Assembly (NCBI GenBank): GCA_045810265.1
Contig: JBJMWF010000118.1
Span: 1 to 10,758 of the forward strand
Source of the DNA: Scleromatobacter sp045810265
GTDB lineage: Bacteria; Pseudomonadota; Gammaproteobacteria; Burkholderiales; Burkholderiaceae_C
Length of the DNA: 10,758 nucleotides
Reading direction: 5' to 3'
In this document: positions 1 through 6,542 of the stretch, one piece after another
Layout: every line of letters starts with the position of its first letter
How positions within the stretch are numbered: position 1 is the stretch's first letter
Translations under genes and position numbers: made by a program
Notes under the pieces: generated by a model
Seen by the model: the letters and a program-made list of their open reading frames with translations, nothing else
Databases searched by the model: none
Told to the model about the DNA's origin: nothing

Positions 1-251
1 ATGCCGGTTCGACGATGAGCGAGGTCGTCGACGCGGCCAAGCGCGTGTCGGCCATCATCGCGGAAATCACGAGCGCGGCGACCGAGCAGAGCCAGGGCAT
101 CGGCCAGGTCAACACCGCGGTCACCCAGCTCGACCAGGTAACTCAGCAGAATGCCGCGCTGGTGGAGGAGTCCGCTGCCGCGGCCGAAAGCCTGAAGCTG
201 CAGGCGCAGCAACTGGCCGAGACCGTGCAGCGTTTCCGCCTGTCGGCCTGA
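1..251 (+). CDS. Methyl-accepting chemotaxis protein, C-terminal fragment (5' end outside window)
   Basis: This is the last ~82 codons of a chemoreceptor; the frame is open from base 3 to the TGA at 249-251 and the rest of the gene lies before the window. What is visible is the far end of the cytoplasmic four-helix signalling domain: an Ala/Gln/Ser/Glu-rich heptad helix with EITSAATEQSQGIGQVN followed by QVTQQNAALVEESAAAAESL, the conserved return helix and adaptation region, ending in ETVQRFRLSA. In the family this part carries methylatable Glu/Gln pairs and lies next to the CheA/CheW contact tip. No CheR-docking NWETF-type pentapeptide is present at the C-terminus, so adaptation would not be helped by a tether. 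The sensory domain is not in view, so the ligand cannot be guessed. The ATG at base 15 is an internal methionine, not the start. It ends 7 bases before the end of the convergent gene. Confidence 0.92.
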   Translation, partial: AGSTMSEVVDAAKRVSAIIAEITSAATEQSQGIGQVNTAVTQLDQVTQQNAALVEESAAAAESLKLQAQQLAETVQRFRLSA

Positions 252-258
252 ACGGCCT

Positions 259-1275
259 TCAGCGCGGCGCCAGGCCCGCGATGTCGGCAAGCAGGCTGTA
301 GGACCTGCGGCGCGCCTGCGCATCGAAGATCGCCGACACCACCATCAGCTCGTCGGCGCCCGAGTACTCGGCGAAGCGCTCGAGGCCGTGGCGCACCGTG
401 TCGGGCGAGCCGACGACGGAGCACGCGAGCATGCTCTCGGCCATCTGCCTCTCGGCCGGCGACCAGTAGCTGTCGATGTCGTCGATGGGCGGCTGCTGCG
501 GGCCAGGACGGCCGCGGCGCAGGTTCGCGAACGATTGCTGGTGCGAGGTGAACAAGCGCTTCGCCTCGGCATCGGTGTCGGCCACGACCACGTTGACGCC
601 CGCCATCGCGTAGGGCGCCTGCAACTGCGCGGAGGGCTTGAACAGCTGGCGATAGAGTTCCATCGCCTGCGTCAGCGCCTCCGGCGCGAAGTGCGACGCG
701 AAGGCGTAGGGCAGGCCCAGCGCGGCGGCCAGTTGGGCGCCGTAGGTGCTCGAGCCGAGGATCCACAGCGGCACCTCGAGGCCCGCACCCGGCACGGCCT
801 GCACCGCCTGGCCCGGGCGGACCGGCTGGAACAGCGCCTGCAGCTCCTGCACGTCCTCGGGGAAATTCTCGGCGCTGCGCGGGTCGCGCCGAAGCGCACG
901 CACCGTCGTCTGGTCCGTGCCCGGCGCACGGCCGAGGCCGCAATCGATGCGCCCCGGGTACAGCGAGGCCAGCGTGCCGAACTGCTCGGCGATCACCAGC
1001 GGCGAGTGGTTGGGCAGCATGATGCCGCCCGAGCCGACGCGGATCTGCGAGGTGCCTTGCGCCAGGTAGCCGATGACCACGGACGTGGCCGCGCTCGCGA
1101 TGCCGGTCATGTTGTGATGCTCGGCCACCCAATAGCGCGTGTAGCCGAGCTTCTCGGCGTGCTGCGCGAGCGCGAGGCTGGCGCGCAGCGCGTCACCGGG
1201 CGTCGACCCCTGCTGCACGGGCACGAGGTCGAGGACGGACAGCTTGGGGAAACTGGGGGACGAGATCGAGGACAT
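259..1275 (-). CDS. LLM-class flavin-dependent oxidoreductase (YhbW / MsnO8-like, luciferase family group 1)
   Basis: A 338-residue bacterial-luciferase-like TIM-barrel protein that would use reduced FMN (or F420 in some relatives) to oxidise an unknown small molecule in the cytosol. Typical group features are visible: LSVLDLVPV at residues 12-20 (first strand), RYWVAEHHNM at 47-56, IRVGSGGIMLPNHSPL at 78-93, LYPGRIDCGLGRAPGTD at 105-121, and a C-terminal CSVVGSPDTVRHGLERF segment that in the family lies near the flavin phosphate. Length is normal for the family. The ATG at 1273-1275 places the first strand correctly, although no strong Shine-Dalgarno is seen before it. The gene stands alone, convergent with the chemoreceptor and separated from the efflux operon by a 365-base repeat-rich gap, so neighbours give no clue to substrate. 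Despite the family name there is nothing to suggest bioluminescence. Family assignment is firm; substrate is unknown. Confidence 0.92.
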   Translation of the reverse strand: MSSISSPSFPKLSVLDLVPVQQGSTPGDALRASLALAQHAEKLGYTRYWVAEHHNMTGIASAATSVVIGYLAQGTSQIRVGSGGIMLPNHSPLVIAEQFGTLASLYPGRIDCGLGRAPGTDQTTVRALRRDPRSAENFPEDVQELQALFQPVRPGQAVQAVPGAGLEVPLWILGSSTYGAQLAAALGLPYAFASHFAPEALTQAMELYRQLFKPSAQLQAPYAMAGVNVVVADTDAEAKRLFTSHQQSFANLRRGRPGPQQPPIDDIDSYWSPAERQMAESMLACSVVGSPDTVRHGLERFAEYSGADELMVVSAIFDAQARRRSYSLLADIAGLAPR

Positions 1276-1395
1276 GGAATCGGGTGACGGGAGACGGAAC
1301 CGCTACCTTACGACGCATCGTGAGACCGAGGCGGCGGCAGGGGGGAAGGGCCTGCGAGCAGACCGGACGAGCGCTGCTTGCGCAGGTGTCTGGCG

Positions 1396-1456
1396 CGCCC
1401 TTCATCCGCGCCAGAGCGCCGGCGACAGGGCAAGAGTTCGTCGCGGATGATGGGCG
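1396..1456. repeat. 15-bp inverted repeat (14/15) with 31-base spacer
   Basis: The left arm cgcccttcatccgcg (1396-1410) matches the reverse complement of cgcggatgatgggcg (1442-1456) at 14 of 15 positions; the only mismatch is T-T at 1401/1451. The 31-base spacer is not itself strongly paired. No T-tract follows on either strand, so a simple intrinsic terminator is unlikely. It could fold as a stem-loop in readthrough RNA from the efflux operon or be part of the surrounding repeat element. Confidence 0.7.
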
Positions 1457-1457
1457 G

Positions 1458-1493
1458 GCCTGACGCCGATCCCGAGCGGGGCCGGCGTCAGGC
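1458..1493. repeat. 11-bp perfect inverted repeat with 14-base loop
   Basis: gcctgacgccg (1458-1468) pairs perfectly with cggcgtcaggc (1483-1493). It begins one base after the preceding inverted repeat ends, so the two hairpins would stack side by side. There is no flanking U-run on either strand. On the minus strand, a transcript from the outer-membrane channel gene would reach it about 150 bases after the stop codon; it might protect a 3' end or act with Rho, but that is a guess. Confidence 0.65.
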
Positions 1494-1540
1494 ACCGCCT
1501 CGAATCGTGGCCGGCGTGACGGCCGACTTCACTGACCTTG

Positions 1541-1621
1541 CGCGATCCGAGGCGATGCCAGACACCTATCACCGAACCGGCGCGATCCGAGGCATGCCAG
1601 ACACCTGTGGCAGCGCTTCGG
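1541..1621. repeat. Two tandem copies of a ~40-bp unit
   Basis: cgcgatccgaggc begins at both 1541 and 1581, and each is followed by atgccagacacct (one extra g in the first copy). The 26-base core is therefore identical apart from that base, and the units abut with a 40-base period. Copy two also folds: tgcca gacacctg tggca forms a five-pair stem at 1595-1612, with outer ccgaggc/gcttcgg able to pair with one G-U. The 11-base gccagacacct also occurs inverted at 1384-1394. The second copy ends 20 bases before the efflux channel stop codon. Confidence 0.7.
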
Positions 1622-1640
1622 CGCGCGAGGGATAGGACCC

Positions 1641-3101
1641 TCAGGCCGGGTTGGCCGGTGTCTTGGCCGACGCCGTTGGCGCGGGGGCGCCCTCGCCCCA
1701 ACCGCCGCCCAGCGCCTTGATGAGGCCGACGGTCGCCTGGTACTGCGCGGCGCGCACCTGCACCGCGACGCGGCGGTTCGCCAGCTCGCTGCGGCGTGCG
1801 TCCAGCAGCTCGAGCTGGCTGACCAGGCCGTTGCGATAGCGGGCGTCGGACAGCACCGTCGCGCGCGTGGCCGCATCGACCGCCACCTTCTGCGCGCCGG
1901 CCTGGTCGGCCAGCAGGCGCAGCGAGGCCAGCTGATCCTCGACGTCGCGGAACGCGCCCAGCACCTGCTCGCGGTAGCTCGCGGCGGCGATGTCCCACTG
2001 CGCATTGGCGGTCTGCACGCCGGCCTCGCGCCGTCCGCCGTCGAAGACCGGCAGCGACAGCAGCGCGCCGATGCCCCAGGAGCGGGCCGACCACTTGAAC
2101 AGGTCGCCGAGGTCGGTCGACGCATAGCCGCCGTTGGCCGTGAGGGAGACGTCCGGGAACCAGGCGAGCCGCGCCACGCCGGCGCGCGCCTCGGCGGCCT
2201 GCATGGCCAGCTGCGCGGCCGCGACGTCAGGGCGACGGGCCAGCACGGTGCTGGGCACGCCGGCCGGAACGCCGGGCAGGGCGCCCGCCCATTCGGTGGG
2301 CGCCAATGCGAACTTGGTTGGCAGCTCACCCAGCAGCACGGCGAGCGCGTGCTCGTGCAGCGCGCGTTCGCGGTCGAGCGCCAGCGCCTGCGAGTTGGTC
2401 GCGGCGACTTCGGCCTGCACGCGGGCCAGGTCCAGTTCGGCGACGTCGCCGGCCTGGTACCGGCGCTCGGTCAGGTGCAGCGTGTCCGCATAGGCCGCCA
2501 CCGTCTGGCGCACGATCTCGCGTTCGGCGTCGAGCGCGCGCAATTCGAAGTAGGCCTGCGCGACATCGGACTGCACGACCAGACGCGTGCTCTGCAGCGC
2601 TGCTTCGCGCGACTGCTCGTCCAGCCTGGCGGCGTTGCGGGTCTTGGTCAGCTTGCCGAAGAAGTCGGGCTCCCACGACGCGGTGAGCCCGGCGTTGCCG
2701 AGGTTGGCGGCCTGCCCCGGCGCGGCACCGAAGCCGGGCTGGATGGTGGCCCGTTGCACGCCCACCTGCGCGCCGACTTGCGGCAGCAGGTCAGCCTGCG
2801 CGTCGCGCAGCAGCGCACGCGCCGCGAGCACGCGCGCGGCGGCTTGCTGGATGTCGGTGTTGTTGGCGGCGGCGCGCAGGACCAGGTCGTCCAGCACCGG
2901 ATCGGAGAACACCGTCCACCAGGCGCCGCGCGGTTGCGCCTCGGCCGGGCCGACGTTGGCGAAGCGAGCGGCCCCGTCTTCCTTAAACGCGACCGGTGCG
3001 GCGGGGGCGGCAGCGGGCGTGAAGGTCGACGTGCTGGCACAGCCGGCCAGCAAGAGCGCGGCCACCAGCGGGATCAGCGAAGTCTTGAGGATTCTTGTCA
3101 T
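1641..3101 (-). CDS. RND efflux outer-membrane channel lipoprotein (OprM/OprN/NodT family)
   Basis: A 486-residue TolC-like outer-membrane factor, third gene of the efflux operon. In the family it trimerises into a beta-barrel plus long periplasmic alpha-barrel that docks onto the adaptor and lets substrates leave the cell. The N-terminus is a lipoprotein signal: a hydrophobic run then L18-A19-G20-C21, with C21 the expected lipidated residue. The mature protein carries two OEP repeats, roughly residues 65-255 and 280-470, each with family patterns such as ARVLAARALLRDAQADLLPQ, LDEQSREAALQSTRLVVQSD, RRPDVAAAQLAMQAAEAR and DARYRNGLVSQLELLDARR. Length is normal. The ATG is preceded by aaaggaa with good spacing. 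It starts 51 bases after the permease stop and is almost certainly cotranscribed. The gene order adaptor-permease-channel matches mexE-mexF-oprN. Family is certain; a specific name is not assigned. Confidence 0.96.
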   Translation of the reverse strand: MTRILKTSLIPLVAALLLAGCASTSTFTPAAAPAAPVAFKEDGAARFANVGPAEAQPRGAWWTVFSDPVLDDLVLRAAANNTDIQQAAARVLAARALLRDAQADLLPQVGAQVGVQRATIQPGFGAAPGQAANLGNAGLTASWEPDFFGKLTKTRNAARLDEQSREAALQSTRLVVQSDVAQAYFELRALDAEREIVRQTVAAYADTLHLTERRYQAGDVAELDLARVQAEVAATNSQALALDRERALHEHALAVLLGELPTKFALAPTEWAGALPGVPAGVPSTVLARRPDVAAAQLAMQAAEARAGVARLAWFPDVSLTANGGYASTDLGDLFKWSARSWGIGALLSLPVFDGGRREAGVQTANAQWDIAAASYREQVLGAFRDVEDQLASLRLLADQAGAQKVAVDAATRATVLSDARYRNGLVSQLELLDARRSELANRRVAVQVRAAQYQATVGLIKALGGGWGEGAPAPTASAKTPANPA

Positions 3102-3106
3102 GGCAA

Positions 3107-3113
3107 TTCCTTT
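3107..3113 (-). promoter_or_regulatory. Ribosome binding site of the outer-membrane channel gene
   Basis: On the minus strand aaaggaa lies 5 bases before the ATG at 3101 (aaaggaattgccATG). It lies just after the intercistronic hairpin at 3121-3144, so the site stays free when the hairpin forms. Confidence 0.75.
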
Positions 3114-3120
3114 GCGTTGC

Positions 3121-3144
3121 GACGCGCGGCGCAGGCCGCGCGTC
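3121..3144 (-). other. Intercistronic hairpin between permease and channel genes
   Basis: gacgcgcggc (3121-3130) and gccgcgcgtc (3135-3144) form a perfect 10-base stem, almost all G-C, with a 4-base loop. It fills most of the 51-base gap between the permease stop and the channel start. No U-run follows, so it is not a classic terminator. It ends about 7 bases before the Shine-Dalgarno of the next gene. It may stabilise one half of the polycistronic mRNA or tune downstream translation; the structure is clear, the role inferred. Confidence 0.65.
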
Positions 3145-3152
3145 TGCCTTCA

Positions 3153-6100
3153 TCACTCGTCGGGGTGGCGGGGCGCCGCGAGCACTGGCTGCGCGCCGAA
3201 GCCGCCGCCGCCATGGCCGCCGTGGCCCGGCGCGACGTTCACCCCCGGCGCCTCGACGTCATGCGGCACCTCGCCGTGCTGCTTGAGCGCGCGGTTGCCC
3301 GTCATGGCGCGCAGCAGCACGTAGAACACCGGCGTCAGGAACAGGCCGAAGGCGGTCACGCCGATCATCCCGAAGAACACCGCCACGCCCATCGCATGGC
3401 GCATCTCGGAGCCGGCACCGGTTGAAAGCACCAGCGGCAGCACGCCCATCACGAACGCCATCGACGTCATCAGGATCGGACGCAGCCGCAGGCGGCTGGC
3501 CTCGATCGCGGCGCGCAGCGGCGTGCGTCCCGCGAACTCCAGCTCGCGTGCGAACTCCACGATCAGGATCGCGTTCTTCGCACTCAAGCCCACCAGCACC
3601 ATCAACCCGATCTGCGTGAAGACGTTGTCGTCCCCATGCGTCAACCACACGCCGGTCATCGCCGCGAGCAGGCCCATCGGCACGATCAGCAGGATGGCCA
3701 GCGGCAGCGTCAGGCTCTCGTACTGCGCGGCCAGCACCAGGAAGACCAGCAGGATCGAGATCGGGAAGATCAGCACCGCGGAGTTGCCGGCCAGGATCTC
3801 CTGGTACGTGAGGTCCGTCCACTCGTAGGTGACGCCCGGGGGCAGCGTCTCCTTGGCGATTCGCGCGATGGCATCCTTGGCCTGGCCCGACGAATAGCCG
3901 GGGGCCGGGCCGCCGTTGACGTCGGCGGCCAGGAAGCCGTTGTAGCGCATGGCACGCTCGGGGCCGAAGGTCGGCGTCACCTTCATGAGCGCCGACAGCG
4001 GCACCATCTCGCCCGAGGTGGAACGCACCTTCAGCAGGCCGATGTCCTCGGCGCGGGCGCGGAAGGCGGCGTCCGCCTGCACGCGCACGGAGTACGTGCG
4101 GCCGAACTTGTTGAAGTCGTTCGCGTACAGGCTGCCCAGGTAGATCTGCATCGTGTCGAAGATGTCCGTCACCGGCACGCCCAGCTGCTGTGCCTTGGTG
4201 CGGTCGATGTCGGCGTACAGCTGCGGCACGTTGACCTGGAAGCTCGAGTACATGCCCGCGAGTTCCGGCGTGGCGTAGGCCTTGGCCATGAAGGCCTTGA
4301 GCGCAGCGTCCATGCCCTTGACGCCCACCGAGCCGCGATCCTCCAGCTCCAGCTTGAAGCCACCCGTGGTGCCGATGCCCTGCACGGGCGGCGGCGGGAA
4401 CATCACCACGAAGGCTTCCTGGATGCCGGCGAACTGCTGGTTCAACTGCTGCGCGATCGCGCCGGCGCTCAGCTTGGCGCCCTTGCGCTTGTCGAAGTCG
4501 TCGAGCGCGACGAACACGATGCCCGAGTTCGAGCTGTTGGTGAAGCCGTTGATCGACAGGCCCGGGAACTGCACCGCGTGCAGCGCGCCCGGCTGCTTGG
4601 CGACGATGTCACCCATCTTGCGGATGACGGCCTCGGTGCGGTCCAGCGTGGCGCCGTCGGGCAGTTGCGCAAAGCCGATCAGGTACTGCTTGTCCTGCGG
4701 AGGCACGAAGCCGCCCGGCACCAGCTTGAACAGGCCCAGCGTCGACGCCGCGAGCAGCGCGTAGACGACGATCATCACTGTCTTCTTGGAGATCGCCTTG
4801 GTCACGCCGCCGCTGTACGCGTCGGCGCCGCGGTGGAACACGCGGTTGAAGGCGGCGAAGAAGCGGCCCAGCACGCGATCCATGCCGCGCGTCAGCGCGT
4901 CCTTCGGGGCGTCGTGGCCCTTGAGCAGCAGCGCGGCGAGCGCGGGCGACAGCGTCAGCGAGTTGATCGCCGAGATCACCGTCGAGATCGCGATGGTCAG
5001 CGCGAACTGCTTGTAGAACTGGCCGGTCAGGCCCGTGATGAACGCGAGCGGCACGAACACGGCGACGAGCACCAGCGCGATCGCGATGATCGGGCCGGAC
5101 ACTTCGCGCATCGCGCGGTATGTCGCCTCGCGCGGCGACAAGCCGTTCGAGATGTTGCGCTCCACGTTCTCGACCACCACGATCGCGTCGTCGACCACGA
5201 TGCCGATGGCCAGCACCAGGCCGAACAGGCTCAGCGCGTTGATCGAGAAGCCGAACACGCTCATCACCGCGAAGGTGCCGACCACCGCGACCGGCACCGC
5301 CAGCAGCGGGATGATGGAAGCGCGCCAGGTCTGCAGGAACAGGATCACCACCAGCACGACCAGCGCGATGGCCTCGAGCAGCGTGTGCACCACCGATTCG
5401 ATGGAGGCGCGCACGAACTGCGTCGGGTCATAGACGATCTCGTACTTCACGCCGTCGGGCATGGACTTCTGCAGCTCCGCCATCTCGGCGCGCACGCCGT
5501 CGGAGATCGCGATGGCATTCGAGCCCGGGGCCGCGAAGATGGGTACCGCGACGGCTTCCTTGTTGTCCAGCAGCGAGCGCAGCGAGTAGTCGGCGGCACC
5601 CAGCTCGATGCGGGCGATGTCGCGCAGGCGCGTGACGGCGCCGTCGGCGCTGGTCTTGACGATGATGTCGCCGAATTCCTGCTCGTTCTGCAGGCGGCCT
5701 TGCGCATTGACCGACAGCTGCACGTCGATGCCGTGCAGGTTGGGCGAGGCGCCGACGATGCCGGCCGCGGCCTGCACGTTCTGGCCGCGGATCGCGGTGA
5801 CGACGTCGCTCGGCGACAGGCCGCGGTTGGCCACCTTCTGCGGGTCCAGCCAGACGCGCATCGAGTAGTCGCCCGAGCCGAACAGCTGCACGTCGCCGAC
5901 GCCCGGCACGCGCGCGAGGCGGTCCTTGACGTTGAGCACCGCGTAGTTGCGCAGGTAGGTCATGTCGTAGCGGCCGGTGGGCGACAGCAAGTGCACCACC
6001 ATCGTCAGGTCGGTGGATGCCTTGATCGTCGTGATGCCCAGCGTGCGCACTTCCTCGGGCAGCCGCGGCTCGGCCTGCGCGACGCGGTTCTGCACCAGCT

Positions 6101-6419
6101 GCTGCGCCTTGTCCGGGTCGGTGCCCAGCTTGAAGGTGACGGTCAGGGTCATCAGGCCATCGGTGGTCGCCTGGCTGCTCATATAGAGCATGCCTTCGAC
6201 GCCGTTGATCTGCTCCTCGATCGGCGTGGCCACCGTGTCGGCGATGACCTGCGGGTTGGCACCCGGATAGTTCGCGCGCACGACGATGGACGGCGGCACG
6301 ACGTTCGGGTATTCGGAGATGGGCAGTCCGCGCACGGCGATCAGGCCGCCGAGGAAGATCAGCAACGACAGGACGCCGGCGAAGATCGGGCGGTCGATGA
6401 AGAATTTGGAGAGGTTCAC
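3153..6419 (-). CDS. RND multidrug efflux permease, HAE-1 family (MexF-like)
   Basis: A 1088-residue inner-membrane proton/drug antiporter, core of the tripartite pump. Numbering is from the GTG at 6417-6419, which yields the family-standard start MNLSKFFIDRPIFAGVLS and has GGGAG six bases upstream. An upstream in-frame TTG at 6443 adds eight unconserved residues and is less likely. Two repeats of TM1 plus large periplasmic loop plus five more TM helices are visible. The proton-relay aspartates are in TM4 (GIVVDDAIVVVENVERN, D410-D411) and the relay lysine in TM10 (GLSAKNAILIVEFA, K948). Other family blocks are LPISEYPNVVPPSIVVRA, LYMSSQATTDG, FPGLSINGFTNSSNSGIVFV, FPPPPVQG and TGAGSEMRHAMGVAVFFGM. 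From memory these are closer to MexF than to AcrB/MexB. The C-terminus carries a ~40-residue tail rich in Gly and His (APGHGGHGGGGFG), longer than I remember in MexF. Substrates cannot be read from sequence. Confidence 0.97.
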   Translation of the reverse strand: MNLSKFFIDRPIFAGVLSLLIFLGGLIAVRGLPISEYPNVVPPSIVVRANYPGANPQVIADTVATPIEEQINGVEGMLYMSSQATTDGLMTLTVTFKLGTDPDKAQQLVQNRVAQAEPRLPEEVRTLGITTIKASTDLTMVVHLLSPTGRYDMTYLRNYAVLNVKDRLARVPGVGDVQLFGSGDYSMRVWLDPQKVANRGLSPSDVVTAIRGQNVQAAAGIVGASPNLHGIDVQLSVNAQGRLQNEQEFGDIIVKTSADGAVTRLRDIARIELGAADYSLRSLLDNKEAVAVPIFAAPGSNAIAISDGVRAEMAELQKSMPDGVKYEIVYDPTQFVRASIESVVHTLLEAIALVVLVVILFLQTWRASIIPLLAVPVAVVGTFAVMSVFGFSINALSLFGLVLAIGIVVDDAIVVVENVERNISNGLSPREATYRAMREVSGPIIAIALVLVAVFVPLAFITGLTGQFYKQFALTIAISTVISAINSLTLSPALAALLLKGHDAPKDALTRGMDRVLGRFFAAFNRVFHRGADAYSGGVTKAISKKTVMIVVYALLAASTLGLFKLVPGGFVPPQDKQYLIGFAQLPDGATLDRTEAVIRKMGDIVAKQPGALHAVQFPGLSINGFTNSSNSGIVFVALDDFDKRKGAKLSAGAIAQQLNQQFAGIQEAFVVMFPPPPVQGIGTTGGFKLELEDRGSVGVKGMDAALKAFMAKAYATPELAGMYSSFQVNVPQLYADIDRTKAQQLGVPVTDIFDTMQIYLGSLYANDFNKFGRTYSVRVQADAAFRARAEDIGLLKVRSTSGEMVPLSALMKVTPTFGPERAMRYNGFLAADVNGGPAPGYSSGQAKDAIARIAKETLPPGVTYEWTDLTYQEILAGNSAVLIFPISILLVFLVLAAQYESLTLPLAILLIVPMGLLAAMTGVWLTHGDDNVFTQIGLMVLVGLSAKNAILIVEFARELEFAGRTPLRAAIEASRLRLRPILMTSMAFVMGVLPLVLSTGAGSEMRHAMGVAVFFGMIGVTAFGLFLTPVFYVLLRAMTGNRALKQHGEVPHDVEAPGVNVAPGHGGHGGGGFGAQPVLAAPRHPDE

Positions 6420-6425
6420 GAGGTG

Positions 6426-6430
6426 CTCCC
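6426..6430 (-). promoter_or_regulatory. Shine-Dalgarno deciding the permease GTG start
   Basis: On the minus strand GGGAG lies six bases before GTG at 6419 (gggagcacctcGTG). The upstream alternative TTG at 6443 lacks a comparable purine-rich site, and the GTG start reproduces the conserved MNLSKFFIDRP beginning, so GTG is preferred. Confidence 0.7.
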
Positions 6431-6501
6431 GGGGGAGTTTCAATGTTTGGGTTGTGAGCCAAGCTCTCGGGAAGCGAGGATCACCATCCGAGCCGAACCG
6501 A

Positions 6502-6521
6502 GCTCCCCCTTGGGGGGCAGC
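6502..6521. repeat. GC hairpin / probable dispersed intergenic repeat inside the efflux operon
   Basis: The 123-base gap between adaptor stop and permease start contains gctccccc ttg gggggcagc, able to fold as a five-pair C/G stem extended by three pairs past a one-base bulge. Directly after it, ggagc at 6528-6532 offers an alternative partner for gctcc at 6502-6506. The wider string ctccccctt-ggggggcagcgac-ggagcgtggggg resembles, from memory, a repeat often seen between genes in Comamonadaceae and relatives; this was not checked. No U-run follows on the minus strand, so full termination between cotranscribed pump genes is unlikely. Confidence 0.5.
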
Positions 6522-6542
6522 GACGGAGGAGCGTGGGGGTCG

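Larger units (their letters stand above)
1368..1621. repeat. ~250-bp intergenic element bounded by imperfect inverted repeats
   Basis: The gap 1276-1640 holds no credible gene. Within it, caggtgtctggc (1383-1394) is exactly inverted as gccagacacctg (1596-1607). Outside these, gcgctgc (1371-1377) is again inverted as gcagcgc (1610-1616), with a 5-base spacer on the left and 2 on the right. The arms are therefore about 24 bases long and imperfect. Two further inverted repeats and a tandem direct repeat lie inside and are listed separately. The layout resembles a non-coding MITE or a REP/BIME-type cluster; no transposase, clear target-site duplication or REP tetranucleotide header was recognised. 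It lies downstream of the efflux operon and upstream of the LLM gene. The structure is seen directly; its mobile nature is inference. Confidence 0.6.

Noticed and set aside
259..1275. Bioluminescence (lux) function for the LLM protein
   Set aside because: It belongs to the YhbW-like oxidoreductase group, and no luxB, fatty-acid reductase or flavin reductase partner is nearby.
1244..1635. Short open frames on both strands in the repeat-rich gap
   Set aside because: They are made of repeat sequence and GC-rich filler, overlap one another, and lack ribosome binding sites or family features.
6420..6443. In-frame TTG start for the permease
   Set aside because: The GTG at 6419 yields the conserved MNLSKFFIDRP start and has GGGAG at the right distance.
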